Shown here piece after piece: positions 24,550-33,264 of a stretch of DNA of 64,000 bases. The notes beneath the pieces were generated by a model that saw nothing but the letters and a program-made list of their open reading frames with translations, searched no databases and had not been told where the DNA came from. The first letter of the stretch is position 1, and every line of letters begins with the position of its first letter. The DNA is from Candidatus Saccharimonadota bacterium. GTDB taxonomy: Bacteria > Patescibacteriota > Saccharimonadia > Saccharimonadales > Saccharimonadaceae. The stretch is taken from contig CAJPQG010000001.1 in assembly GCA_905372785.1 (NCBI GenBank), forward strand, positions 62,001 to 126,000, written 5' to 3'. Position numbers and translations under genes: made by a program.

Positions 24550-25560
24550 CTATGCGTTTTGCACTTCAACCGCAATGCTTGGTCCCATAGTAGTGGTGAT
24601 TGCGATTGACTTGATGTATGCACCCTTGATTGAGCTTGGCTTTTGTGCCTGCAAGCTTGCAAAGAATGTTGTAAGGTTCTCCGCTAGTTTTTCGCCACCA
24701 AAGCTGACCTTGCCAGCTGCGAGGTGTACAATAGCCTGCTTATCTACGCGGTACTCAACCTTACCAGCCTTTGATTCAGTTACAGCCTTTGCAATGTCGG
24801 TTGTAACGGTGCCACTCTTTGGGTTTGGCATCAAGCCGCGAGGGCCAAGCAAACGTGCAAACTTACCAAGTTTTGGCATGTACTGAGGAGTTGCAATAAG
24901 TACGTCGAAATCAAGCTGTTCTTTCTCAAGCTGCTTGATGAATTCTTCGTCTCCTACAATATCAGCACCTGCTTCTTTAGCGGCAGCGTGTAGGTCTTCT
25001 GGAGCAAATACTGCAACGCGTACATTCTTACCAGTTCCGTGTGGCAACGATACGGTTGCACGGATGTTCTGGTCTGCTTGGCGTGGGTCAACACCAAGTC
25101 GTACGTGAACCTCAACGCTGGCGTCAAATGTAGTAGGGCTAGTCTTTGTTGCTAGCTCGAGTGCTTCAGCGAGTGAGTATAGCTTACCCTTCTCAACGAG
25201 CTTAGCAGCAGCTTGGTATTTCTTGCCGCGACGCTCGATGCGTGGGCGTACAACTGGCTTTGGACCCTTCTTTTCAGTAGCTTCGTTTTCGCCTTGTGGG
25301 CTTGTGTCGCCTTCAAGCTTGCGGAGCTCTTTCTCTGCCTTCTCTTCAGCCTCACGAAGTGCCTTAGCGCTACGCTTACCTGCTTTGGCAGCTCCCTGCT
25401 CTTTAGCGACGGTTTCCACTACCTCTGGAGCAGCTAGCTCTTCCTCTGATGGAGCTTTTGCTTCAGCAATTGCTGCTTCAATTTCAGCAATAGTGTTGCG
25501 CTCGGTGAGGCTCAGGCCAAGGTCGTGTGCCTTTTCGAGCAACTCTGCTTTTCGTGCCAT
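24550..25560 (-). CDS. rplA: 50S ribosomal protein L1 with N-terminal extension
   Basis: L1 stalk protein and translational repressor. At 336 aa it is about 105 residues longer than typical L1 (about 230). The extension begins with a helical segment MARKAELLEKAHDLGLSLTE...NTIAEIEAAI that resembles a SAP/Rho-N-like helix-extension-helix motif, followed by an Ala/Glu/Lys-rich linker. Ordinary L1 starts near residue 110 (KYQAAAKLVEKGKLYSLAEA) and includes LMPNPKSGTVT. The start ATG 25560 has AAAGGATG upstream. Unlike the usual order, rplA is about 4.5 kb from rplK and has its own promoter. Confidence 0.93.
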   Translation of the reverse strand: MARKAELLEKAHDLGLSLTERNTIAEIEAAIAEAKAPSEEELAAPEVVETVAKEQGAAKAGKRSAKALREAEEKAEKELRKLEGDTSPQGENEATEKKGPKPVVRPRIERRGKKYQAAAKLVEKGKLYSLAEALELATKTSPTTFDASVEVHVRLGVDPRQADQNIRATVSLPHGTGKNVRVAVFAPEDLHAAAKEAGADIVGDEEFIKQLEKEQLDFDVLIATPQYMPKLGKFARLLGPRGLMPNPKSGTVTTDIAKAVTESKAGKVEYRVDKQAIVHLAAGKVSFGGEKLAENLTTFFASLQAQKPSSIKGAYIKSIAITTTMGPSIAVEVQNA

Positions 25561-25637
25561 ATATGTCATCCTTTCTTGTGGTGCAAACGGTTGAACTCCA
25601 ACCTCCCAACTAAATTAATGGCGTTAATAACCTATGC

Positions 25638-25667
25638 ATTATACCACAGCGGTAGGCGCATCAGCAA
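25638..25667 (-). promoter_or_regulatory. rplA promoter
   Basis: TTGCTG (25662-25667), 18 bp, TATAAT (25638-25643), with an 80-nt leader. Confidence 0.7.
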
Positions 25668-25730
25668 TAACTTATCAGCACATTACCACAAGCAGAAAGC
25701 AAGGTAGCGGCGCCATTCAATCGGTGGTAC

Positions 25731-25736
25731 TATAAT
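25731..25736 (+). promoter_or_regulatory. -10 box of leaderless eno
   Basis: TATAAT ends 6 nt before the eno ATG. Confidence 0.6.
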
Positions 25737-25742
25737 AAGTAT

Positions 25743-27047
25743 ATGGAGAGTATAACGATTATTGACATTGCGGCGCGTCAAATTTTAGATTCGCGCGGCA
25801 ACCCAACCGTGGAGGCGGATGTATTATTAAGTAATGGCTATCGTGGCCGAGCGGCTGTTCCGTCTGGAGCAAGTACCGGGTCGCGAGAGGCTGTTGAAAA
25901 ACGAGATGGCGATTCAGCTCGATTTGGCGGTAAGAGTGTATACGGCGCTGTACGGGCCATCAAAGAGACGATTCGCCCTGCCCTGAAGGGTAAGAGCCCA
26001 TTTGAGCAGCGACAAATCGATGAACTGTTGAAGCAGCTTGATGGCACAGAGAATAAGTCAAAACTTGGAGCGAATGCAATTTTGGCGGTTAGCTTGGCAG
26101 TTGCTAAAGCGGCTGCAAACGCACGCCAGCAGCCACTACATGACTATATTGGCGAGATGGCATTTACGCTCAATGAGCAGTCTATTCCGATGCCAATGAT
26201 GAACATCATGAATGGTGGAAGCCATGCTGCGGGTAGTACTGATATTCAAGAGTACATGATTGTGCCGCTTGCAGCTACTACTATCGAAGAAGCGCTGCAG
26301 ATTGGTACAGCTGTCTTTCATCAGCTAAAGAAAGTGCTGGCTAGCCGGGGCTACCCAACGACAGTTGGAGATGAGGGTGGCTATGCGCCTCGCGTCCAAA
26401 AAGGTAACGCTGAACCACTTCTGCTTATTATGGAGGCAATCAAAGCAGCAGGCTATGTGCCAGGTGAAGATGTAGCCATCGCGCTTGATGTTGCCTCAAG
26501 TGAATTCTATAACGAAGAAGATAAACTATATCACCTGCAGGTAGAAGGACGCCAGCTACGTTCAGACGAAATGATAGCTTGGTACACGCAGCTTGTGCGA
26601 GATTATCCAATTATTTCAATTGAAGATGGACTAGATGAAAATGACTGGCCAAACTGGGCCGACCTAACGATTAGCATTGGCTCTGCGGTGCAATTAGTTG
26701 GTGATGATTTGCTAGTAACAAATACCAAGCTACTCAAGCGTGCTATTGCAGAGCACACGGGTAATGCTATTTTAATTAAGCCAAACCAAATTGGTACCCT
26801 TACCGAGACGATTGATGCGGTCACCATGGCTAAGCGGGCTGGTTGGCGCACAATTATCTCACACCGATCGGGTGAGACAGAAGACACAACTATTGCGCAT
26901 TTAGCAGTTGGTCTTGGCGCTGGTCAAATCAAGACTGGCTCTCTCTCGCGTACCGACCGAGTTGCTAAGTACAACGAGCTAATTCGTATTTCAGAAGGGT
27001 CTCCGAAGCTAAAGCTAGCTCAACCATTTGGTAATCAGGAGGTGTAG
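25743..27047 (+). CDS. eno: Enolase
   Basis: Converts 2-phosphoglycerate to phosphoenolpyruvate. 434 aa. Typical N-terminus (AARQILDSRGNPTVEADV), VPSGASTGSREAVE loop, MMNIMNGGSHA, GDEGGYAP, metal ligands in IALDVASSEFY, SIEDGLDENDW and GDDLLVTN, catalytic lysine in ILIKPNQIGTLTE, and SHRSGETEDTTIA. It is read from a promoter with no leader and is directly followed, after 4 nt, by the dehydrogenase-mutase fusion. Confidence 0.97.
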   Translation: MESITIIDIAARQILDSRGNPTVEADVLLSNGYRGRAAVPSGASTGSREAVEKRDGDSARFGGKSVYGAVRAIKETIRPALKGKSPFEQRQIDELLKQLDGTENKSKLGANAILAVSLAVAKAAANARQQPLHDYIGEMAFTLNEQSIPMPMMNIMNGGSHAAGSTDIQEYMIVPLAATTIEEALQIGTAVFHQLKKVLASRGYPTTVGDEGGYAPRVQKGNAEPLLLIMEAIKAAGYVPGEDVAIALDVASSEFYNEEDKLYHLQVEGRQLRSDEMIAWYTQLVRDYPIISIEDGLDENDWPNWADLTISIGSAVQLVGDDLLVTNTKLLKRAIAEHTGNAILIKPNQIGTLTETIDAVTMAKRAGWRTIISHRSGETEDTTIAHLAVGLGAGQIKTGSLSRTDRVAKYNELIRISEGSPKLKLAQPFGNQEV

Positions 27048-27051
27048 TCGT

Positions 27052-28890
27052 ATGCCGCGGGTGGTTTGTTATGATGTAACAACGGCAGACGAAACAACAC
27101 TCATCGATCCGTTAAAGCGGGCTGGGTTTGAGGTGCAAGCGTACTCCGGCCCGCTGCAGTATGAGACTATCGATAGGGATGCGGATGTTATCAGTGTATT
27201 CATTGACAGCCAAGTAACCGAAGAGATGCTAGAACAAATGCCAAGACTGCGGCTCATTGCGGCGCGCTCTACTGGCACAGATCATATAGCACTTGCTGCG
27301 GCTCGTCGTCGTGGCGTTATGGTGCGCAATGTGCCGTCGTATAGCGAGTCAACAGTGGCGGAGTATGCGTTCACGCTGCTTCTTACGCTGATGAGAAAAC
27401 TACCAATTGCGGTGCAAAATGCTCGCACTGGTGAAGAAGATACCACGCTGTGCACTGGCCAGGATGTGGCTGGCAAAACTATTGGTATTATTGGCACTGG
27501 TGCTATTGGTAGCAGAATGGCTCATATGGCAGCGGGGTTTGGTATGAAGGTGATTGCCAATGATGTAACGCCCGATGCGGCACTAGCTGAGAAGCTGGGG
27601 CTGCAGTATGTACCACTGCCTGATCTTTTGGCACAAAGTGATATTATCTCACTGCACACTCCCCTGCTTGATAGCACCTATCACCTACTGAATAGCCAGA
27701 ATATGAATACACTCAAGCCCGGCGTTATACTTATCAATACTGCTCGTGGTGAACTAATTGACACTCGAGCGCTGCTAGCGGGGTTAGTGACGGGACGTAT
27801 TGGTGGTGCCGGACTTGATACGATCGAGGGTGAAGCCCTGCTATCGCGTCGTGCTTCGCTGAAAGCTCTAGCTCGAGCGGAAGTTGCACCAGAGGATAGC
27901 CTGAACGTTTCGATTATTCGAACCTTACAGCGGCTGCCGAATGTTATTATTACGCCACATGTCGCATTCAATACAACTGAAGCAATCGCACGAGTTGGGG
28001 CCGCGACCGTAAAACATATTACAGAACTTATGGAGGATATGATGCCACAGTCACTACCAGGGCGCCTTATTATCGTGCGCCATGCAGAGTCAGAATGGAA
28101 TAAGCTAGGCAAATGGACTGGGCGGACGGATGTGCATATTACACCACATGGTGCCAGCCAGGCGATTCAGCTTGGCCAAAAGCTTGCTGCTAGCGGCATT
28201 ACTGCAGATGTTGCGCTTACCTCAAAGCTGGTGCGCACACAAGACACCTGGAACTCTCTTCGCCACGGCGCAGGCTACACGGTATCAAGCCGAGCTGCTA
28301 GTGCGTTAAATGAGCGTGATTACGGTGTGTACACTGGAAAAAATAAACACCAGGTGCAGACTGAGATTGGCGATGCTGCATATAATGCACTGCGTCGCAG
28401 TTGGAATGGTCCGGTAGAGGGCGGCGAAACACTGCAGGATGTGTATGTTCGTGCCATACCATTTTACATGGCAGAGATTTTGCCACAGTTAGCTGCTGGT
28501 AAAAATGTGCTAATCGTATCCCACGGTAATACCATTCGAGCACTGATGAAGTATCTTGAGCAGATTTCAGACGAAGCTATTAGCAGCGTAGAAATGCCGC
28601 ATGATGTTGCGCTGGTGTACGAAGTAAATGCAGATGGCCATATGGTACACAAAGAGATGATTGAAGCCCCTGCTGGACAGCCGGATATTCCAGCTAGTGA
28701 ACTGCCGCAGGAGGTCGTGCAGGCGCTTGGGCTTGATCAGCAGCAGAACACTGCGCCAGTGGCAACCCAGCCTGCTCCTCGGGCGACACCTGCAGCGCGC
28801 ACTAGTCAGCCGCAACCAGCACGTAGAGTTGATTCGTTTAGGCCGCAGCGCCCTGTGAGTAGTAATCGCGGCGGCAGGCTTGTGCAGTAG
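27052..28890 (+). CDS. D-lactate dehydrogenase / phosphoglycerate mutase fusion
   Basis: 612 aa with two enzymes in one chain. Residues 1-330 are a D-2-hydroxyacid dehydrogenase: Rossmann motif GTGAIG (148-153), catalytic R232 in TARGELID, E259 in LDTIEGE, H303 in TPHVAFNT; the last motif favours D-lactate dehydrogenase. Residues about 336-540 are a cofactor-dependent phosphoglycerate mutase: RHAESEWN with H344, GKWTGRTDV, TSKLVRTQDT, LNERDYGVYTGKNK with E421, and VSHGNTIRA with H491. The tail (560-612) is Pro/Gln/Arg-rich and probably disordered. The ATG at 27052 follows AGGAGG that overlaps the eno stop. Both mutase and enolase are adjacent glycolytic steps; lactate dehydrogenase reoxidises NADH. 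I see no frameshift or internal stop at the junction. Confidence 0.92.
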   Translation: MPRVVCYDVTTADETTLIDPLKRAGFEVQAYSGPLQYETIDRDADVISVFIDSQVTEEMLEQMPRLRLIAARSTGTDHIALAAARRRGVMVRNVPSYSESTVAEYAFTLLLTLMRKLPIAVQNARTGEEDTTLCTGQDVAGKTIGIIGTGAIGSRMAHMAAGFGMKVIANDVTPDAALAEKLGLQYVPLPDLLAQSDIISLHTPLLDSTYHLLNSQNMNTLKPGVILINTARGELIDTRALLAGLVTGRIGGAGLDTIEGEALLSRRASLKALARAEVAPEDSLNVSIIRTLQRLPNVIITPHVAFNTTEAIARVGAATVKHITELMEDMMPQSLPGRLIIVRHAESEWNKLGKWTGRTDVHITPHGASQAIQLGQKLAASGITADVALTSKLVRTQDTWNSLRHGAGYTVSSRAASALNERDYGVYTGKNKHQVQTEIGDAAYNALRRSWNGPVEGGETLQDVYVRAIPFYMAEILPQLAAGKNVLIVSHGNTIRALMKYLEQISDEAISSVEMPHDVALVYEVNADGHMVHKEMIEAPAGQPDIPASELPQEVVQALGLDQQQNTAPVATQPAPRATPAARTSQPQPARRVDSFRPQRPVSSNRGGRLVQ

Positions 28891-28911
28891 GTTTTATGCA
28901 CACTACTATTG

Positions 28912-28936
28912 CCCACCGGGAGACTGGTGGGTTTTT
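28912..28936 (+). terminator. Terminator of eno operon
   Basis: CCCACC/GGTGGG stem with an 8-nt loop, followed by TTTTT. Confidence 0.85.
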
Positions 28937-28949
28937 AGTGCCATGGAGT

Positions 28950-29930
28950 TTAGCTACTTTTTTGTAACACTGCAACAAAAAATGCTTCATAGTGTGGCTG
29001 AGGTGGAATACGGAGCGTATGTTCAGCTATAGTGGACGCAATCGTAATGGTATTCCACGCAGGCAACGAGTGAGTTTGTAGCTCTGGTGGTGCAAATGGT
29101 GGAGTTACGAGTGCGGCGTCGCTATGTTTGCGCAAAAAATGATGGAGCACCAGTTCGTTTTCTTCTGGGGCCATGGTGCAAGTGCTATAAACGAGTCTTC
29201 CCCCGACTCGAAGCTGGCTCCACGCAGTGGAAAGAAGTAACTTTTGTGTATGTGCTAGCCGACGAATATGCGCCACCGACCAAGTATCAATACTTTTTGG
29301 TTGAGTCGTTTGCAAGAGCCCCTCGCCACTGCACGGTGCGTCAAGCAAGATAGCGTCATATTGCTCTATCATTTCTTCTCGTGGTGGCTTGGTCATATCG
29401 CGCAGTGTGCATTCAGTATTAATAACGCCAAGGCGCCGCAAGTTCTGAGTGAGCTTGAAAAGTCGATGGCGCGAATTATCGTTAGCAGTAATGTGTGCAG
29501 CATTATCGCTCAGTGCTGCCAGATGAGAGGTTTTCCCGCCTGGTGCAGCACACATATCAAGCACACGCTCGCCAGGCCTGGGCTGCAAAAAAAGTGGAGG
29601 TAGCCAACTAGAGGCATTCTGCACATAGCACGTGCCAGATGCTGCCTGTAGATCTTCGAACTGCCGCACTTCTTCAGTGATTACGGCAGGACGCTGCCAG
29701 CCGGTTTGGTGCGGCATCCAACCCACCTCTGTGTAGCCAAGCTGTTGCAGCTGTGGGGTAATGCTGCTCGGATCTACCACTAGGTTATTAATGCGAAGAC
29801 TTTGTTGCAGTGGCTGGCTCATGGCTGTAGCTACAGCTTCTTCCGAACACTGCAATATCTGCCCGGTGCGTAATAGGAATTGCTGCCATTTTTGTGCTCG
29901 TTTTTGCTCTAAAGAGGTTCGTTTTCCCAT
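28950..29930 (-). CDS. RsmB/RsmF-type rRNA m5C methyltransferase
   Basis: NOL1/NOP2/Sun-family enzyme, 326 aa. SAM site MCAAPGGKTSHLAAL, catalytic cysteines in DAPCSGEG and YSTCTMAPEENE. The N-terminal 90 residues form the usual RNA-recognition part. The frame is open to 30014, but ATG 29930 is chosen: a TACAAT box ends 7 nt upstream, which points to a leaderless transcript. The exact rRNA position cannot be told. Confidence 0.9.
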   Translation of the reverse strand: MGKRTSLEQKRAQKWQQFLLRTGQILQCSEEAVATAMSQPLQQSLRINNLVVDPSSITPQLQQLGYTEVGWMPHQTGWQRPAVITEEVRQFEDLQAASGTCYVQNASSWLPPLFLQPRPGERVLDMCAAPGGKTSHLAALSDNAAHITANDNSRHRLFKLTQNLRRLGVINTECTLRDMTKPPREEMIEQYDAILLDAPCSGEGLLQTTQPKSIDTWSVAHIRRLAHTQKLLLSTAWSQLRVGGRLVYSTCTMAPEENELVLHHFLRKHSDAALVTPPFAPPELQTHSLPAWNTITIASTIAEHTLRIPPQPHYEAFFVAVLQKSS

Positions 29931-29962
29931 AATAGCTATTGTATCATGTGGGCATAGAAAAA

Positions 29963-29992
29963 ATGCAGCCCTGCGTATTTGCAGAGCTGCAT
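29963..29992 (-). terminator. Terminator of secE-nusG-rplK
   Basis: ATGCAGC/GCTGCAT stem with an inner CTGC/GCAG pair, followed on the minus strand by TTTTTTC. Confidence 0.85.
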
Positions 29993-30017
29993 CGGTGTAG
30001 TTTGTGATGTGCACGAT

Positions 30018-30443
30018 TTATTCAACGACTTCAACACCCATTGAGCGAGCTGATCCAGCGATGGTCTTCATAGCACCTTCTACTGAAATAGCATTGAGGT
30101 GTTCCATCTTTGCCTCAGCAATTTCACGAACCTGATCTTGAGTGATTGTGCCAACTTTATCAGTTTTACTGTTGGCAGCACCCTTTTGAATACCGGCTTT
30201 TTCACGAATCATATCGTCTACTGGCTGTCCGAGGCTCTTCCAGCTAAAGCTGCGGTCATCGAACACCTGCAGGTGCACAATAACATCCTTACCCATCATG
30301 TCTTTAGTTGCTTCGTTGAATGGGTTGATGAAGTCCATCATATTAAGACCCCACTGACCAAGCGTTGAACCAACTGGAGGTCCAGCAGTTGCGCGGCCAG
30401 CTGGAATACGAAGCTTCAAGTTTCCAATAACTTTCTTTGCCAT
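30018..30443 (-). CDS. rplK: 50S ribosomal protein L11
   Basis: GTPase-centre protein, 141 aa, with PAGRATAGPPVGSTLGQWGLN and the C-terminal SARSMGVEV. Usual place after nusG, but not followed by rplA here. Confidence 0.97.
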   Translation of the reverse strand: MAKKVIGNLKLRIPAGRATAGPPVGSTLGQWGLNMMDFINPFNEATKDMMGKDVIVHLQVFDDRSFSWKSLGQPVDDMIREKAGIQKGAANSKTDKVGTITQDQVREIAEAKMEHLNAISVEGAMKTIAGSARSMGVEVVE

Positions 30444-30545
30444 ACTAATTCCTTATACTTTTGCTTAGCTTAACCTAACATAGTAGAAGCATTTGTTGCG
30501 TAACATGCCTATTTTAGCATGTACTAATTGCGGAGTGCAAGTTGC

Positions 30546-31091
30546 TTACAGCTTCTTTACCTGAAGTGCATCTAGCTCGACTGGAGTGTCACGGCCAAAC
30601 ATACTAACCATCACGCGCAAGGTCCCCTTCTGTACGTCAACTTCAGAAATTGACCCCTCGAAGCCCTTGAATGGACCGTCAACGATCGAGACAACCTCTC
30701 CTTCGCTGAAGTCTATTTGGTGAGTTGGCTCTTCTACGCCCATACGCTGCTTAATCTTCTTGATCTCTGCTTCAGAAACAGGGGTAGGTTTGGTGCCTGC
30801 GCCGATAAAGCCAGTCACATCTGGGATATTGCGGATAATATACCATGTCTCATCGGTTAGTTTCATTTCCACCAGCACGTAGCCCTGGAAGATCTTTGCT
30901 TCCACTACTTTGCGCTTACCGTTGCGGATTTGGATTTGTTTCTCTTTCGGTACCAGCGCCTCAAAAATCTTATCTGCCATGTCAACAGCGTTAATGCGCT
31001 GCCGGATATTTTCAGCTACTTTTTCTTCGTAACCGCTGTGCGTTGAAATAGCGTACCAAGCACGTGTGTCGTCGTATCGATTTGTTCCCAT
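30546..31091 (-). CDS. nusG: Transcription termination/antitermination factor NusG
   Basis: 181 aa. The NGN domain begins WYAISTHSGYEEKVAENI, and a KOW motif follows in EGEVVSIVDGPFKGFEGSI. It follows secE by 15 nt. Confidence 0.96.
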   Translation of the reverse strand: MGTNRYDDTRAWYAISTHSGYEEKVAENIRQRINAVDMADKIFEALVPKEKQIQIRNGKRKVVEAKIFQGYVLVEMKLTDETWYIIRNIPDVTGFIGAGTKPTPVSEAEIKKIKQRMGVEEPTHQIDFSEGEVVSIVDGPFKGFEGSISEVDVQKGTLRVMVSMFGRDTPVELDALQVKKL

Positions 31092-31106
31092 GTCTTCCCC
31101 TTGTTT

Positions 31107-31478
31107 TTATTTGATTAGTTGTTCTGATATAAAGCCAAATAGGGCATCAAGTCCTAGAATTAGGACGATAAAGATAATGCTGTAGACCAGCACGGCTAAT
31201 GTCATACCCCAGGTAGCGCGGCGAGTTGGCCAGTGCACTTGCATCAGCTCCCACCATGAGCCGCGGAAGTAGCGACCGATCTTTTTAAAAATATTTTTGG
31301 TTGGCGTTGGTGCAATTTTTTCAGCAGTCATGGCCCGGTGCTTTTGTTCGGCGCGTTTTGCTGGGTCAATCTTTTTTGCTTTGGCAGCTTTTTTTGCACT
31401 AGTATTGCTGCTACTAGCTTTAGCCTTCCCTGTCGTATTCGCGGTAATGCGAGTAACGTTTGTATCCTTCTTTCCCAC
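31107..31478 (-). CDS. secE: Preprotein translocase subunit SecE
   Basis: 123 aa. A single membrane helix near residues 92-115 is preceded by the typical WPTRRATWGMT motif. The first 60 residues are Lys/Ala-rich, longer than minimal SecE. GTG start at 31478 with AGAGGAA upstream. Confidence 0.93.
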   Translation of the reverse strand: MGKKDTNVTRITANTTGKAKASSSNTSAKKAAKAKKIDPAKRAEQKHRAMTAEKIAPTPTKNIFKKIGRYFRGSWWELMQVHWPTRRATWGMTLAVLVYSIIFIVLILGLDALFGFISEQLIK

Positions 31479-31503
31479 GATTAATTCCTCTTAGATTAAA
31501 AAT

Positions 31504-31521
31504 AGTCTGCTTATGCAGACT
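31504..31521 (-). promoter_or_regulatory. Hairpin in secE leader (attenuator or upstream terminator)
   Basis: AGTCTGC/GCAGACT with a 4-nt loop, followed on the minus strand by ATTTTT. It lies downstream of the secE promoter and also downstream of the metallopeptidase stop, so it could serve either. Confidence 0.55.
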
Positions 31522-31530
31522 GTCAATATA

Positions 31531-31559
31531 AGTATAGCTTGTACGTGGTAAAATGACAA
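31531..31559 (-). promoter_or_regulatory. secE-nusG-rplK promoter
   Basis: TTGTCA (31554-31559), 17 bp, TATACT (31531-31536). Confidence 0.7.
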
Positions 31560-31562
31560 GCG

Positions 31563-32288
31563 TTAGAGGTATGGAGAGTGGCGAGCTAGCAGGGCTTTAT
31601 CCGCCTGATAATCTGGCTTCATCTGCGAAACAAGCTGCCAAAATGCTGGGCTATGGTTGAGATGTACGCTGTGCGCGAGCTCGTGGATAATAACGTAGTC
31701 GATGGCGCTGTAATGTTCTTGCAGCGAAGCACCAGGTAAAAACAAGAGCGCTATATTAAGGCTGAGGGTGCCACGACTCGAATAGCTTCCCCAGCGGGTG
31801 GCACTGTGGCTTAACCTAAGCCGCTGGTACTGCACACCAAGGGGTGCGAACTGTTGAGCTAGCTTTTGCACCCGCTCAGGCAATAGAAGTTTGGCTTCTT
31901 TGCGTAGCACCAGCAGAACCTTTTGGCGAATGATTGTTTGCACAGCATGTGCAGACGGGCTCATATCTTGTGGAATCGTGATACGTAGCGAGGTGCTAGT
32001 AACTGCTGTTGTTATGTTTGTGACAGCTCGTTGCTGGATAATCAGCATAATATGGCCAGCAATCATATCCTTATCGGTGTATAGACGTGGAGCTTGCGCG
32101 GCGATTGTCGTCAGCTCCGGTGTCAAGTCACGCACTAACTTATACGCCGCAGATTGCGACATGGGCGGCCGAGGTGTGCTGATACGGATAACACCGCTTG
32201 GCCTACGTCGAATTGTGATTCGTTGGCTGCGCCGGCTGGCCACAAACTGCAATGTCCCAAACTGTGGATGCTGCAGCAAGAAAGCCAT
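31563..32288 (-). CDS. YgjP-like metallopeptidase (DUF45/M48-like)
   Basis: 241 aa. Zinc site HELAH at about 202-206 with a third histidine in NHSPAFW (about 212), preceded by the conserved RWGSYSSRGTLSLN block. Such proteins are often called predicted metal-dependent hydrolases; their substrate is not settled. The start overlaps the stop of the P-loop kinase gene (TAATG), so the two are translationally coupled. Confidence 0.88.
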   Translation of the reverse strand: MAFLLQHPQFGTLQFVASRRSQRITIRRRPSGVIRISTPRPPMSQSAAYKLVRDLTPELTTIAAQAPRLYTDKDMIAGHIMLIIQQRAVTNITTAVTSTSLRITIPQDMSPSAHAVQTIIRQKVLLVLRKEAKLLLPERVQKLAQQFAPLGVQYQRLRLSHSATRWGSYSSRGTLSLNIALLFLPGASLQEHYSAIDYVIIHELAHSVHLNHSPAFWQLVSQMKPDYQADKALLARHSPYL

Positions 32289-33181
32289 TAGAGATCAATG
32301 CGCCGGCTAATTGGTGTTGTGGGTCGAGCACTATGGCGGCGCTGCACAGCGTGATGACGCCCACGCGGCGCAATAAGGTCGGTCACTTGCGTCATTGATG
32401 GTCCGCTCGTCCGTCGTGTGACTGGTTTTTGCGACCGGAGTGGTTTCTGCGGCTGCTTGTGGTGCACGGCAGGCTTATTCTGCACGCTTGATTTAGTTTT
32501 ATTGACGATAGCTAGGCGTGATACAGAGCCTGCTACTGTTGGCCGCATGACCTGAGGTGCCATAGCTAGCCCACTAGCTCGAGTGGCTGGTTTGGCTGGC
32601 GGACGGGCTGGTTTTTTAGTAGATTTACTAGTGCGTTCTGGGGCTGTTTTCACATTCTGTAGTTTTTGCAGCACCTTATGAGACTGGGTAGTAAACGTAT
32701 GCTTGCCGCTAATTACCGTGCACACCTCGTTATTCCGTGGCGGTGAAAATGCCGATTCTCGGTAAGCTGCAAGCACTGTATAATTCGCAAATGTTTTTGC
32801 CAGTTCTCGTTGCCGATATTGCCTAGTTGGCTTATCTGTCTGTACCCATACGACTAGTGGTCGATAGCCATTGCTGCGGGCTAGTTTAATAAGATTAGCA
32901 CGTTCACTGTGATTGTCAGTTGCCCCTTCAAAAATAAGAGTCTTATTCGTTTTCATTAGCTCACCTAGGTATAGTGCAACTCCAGTATGTAGCTCCTGTA
33001 ATAGACCTGTGTCTTGTGATATATGAGGTGGCAAACGCAAGAAAAGCTCATCTATATCGATAAATGGTACAGCTAGTTGACGAGCGAACTGACGGGCAAA
33101 ATAAGTCTTACCAGCTCCGGGTAGGCCGATAACGATAACAAGATACGGCGTGCTCGCCGTAGAAGTCGCTGACGTATTCAT
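32288..33181 (-). CDS. P-loop kinase-like protein with basic tail
   Basis: 297 aa. Residues 1-160 are an AAA/zeta-toxin-like nucleotide kinase: Walker A GLPGAGKTYFA (about 18-28), FIDIDELF, IFEGATDN, and WVQTDKPTRQYRQRE as the lid arginines. Residues about 170-297 are Lys/Pro/Arg/Ser/Thr-rich with no visible fold and could bind nucleic acid (inference). ATG 33181 lies 6 nt behind TATACT (33188-33193), so it is probably leaderless. Substrate unknown; no antitoxin partner is evident. Confidence 0.8.
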   Translation of the reverse strand: MNTSATSTASTPYLVIVIGLPGAGKTYFARQFARQLAVPFIDIDELFLRLPPHISQDTGLLQELHTGVALYLGELMKTNKTLIFEGATDNHSERANLIKLARSNGYRPLVVWVQTDKPTRQYRQRELAKTFANYTVLAAYRESAFSPPRNNEVCTVISGKHTFTTQSHKVLQKLQNVKTAPERTSKSTKKPARPPAKPATRASGLAMAPQVMRPTVAGSVSRLAIVNKTKSSVQNKPAVHHKQPQKPLRSQKPVTRRTSGPSMTQVTDLIAPRGRHHAVQRRHSARPTTPISRRIDL

Positions 33182-33221
33182 ATGTGTAGTATAGCAAAAG
33201 CACAAGCCCGCAAACAAGCAA

Positions 33222-33247
33222 ATGACGCCCTAACTGTAGGGCGTCAT
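33222..33247 (-). terminator. Terminator of PadR-PspC operon
   Basis: ATGACGCCCT/AGGGCGTCAT perfect 10-bp stem, then TTTGCTTGTTT on the minus strand. Confidence 0.85.
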
Positions 33248-33264
33248 GAAGTGGAGACAGTAGC

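Noticed and set aside
32288..33181. Zeta-type toxin of a toxin-antitoxin pair
   Set aside because: The neighbour is a metallopeptidase rather than an antitoxin, and the kinase has a long tail and a distinct lid; only the general fold fits.
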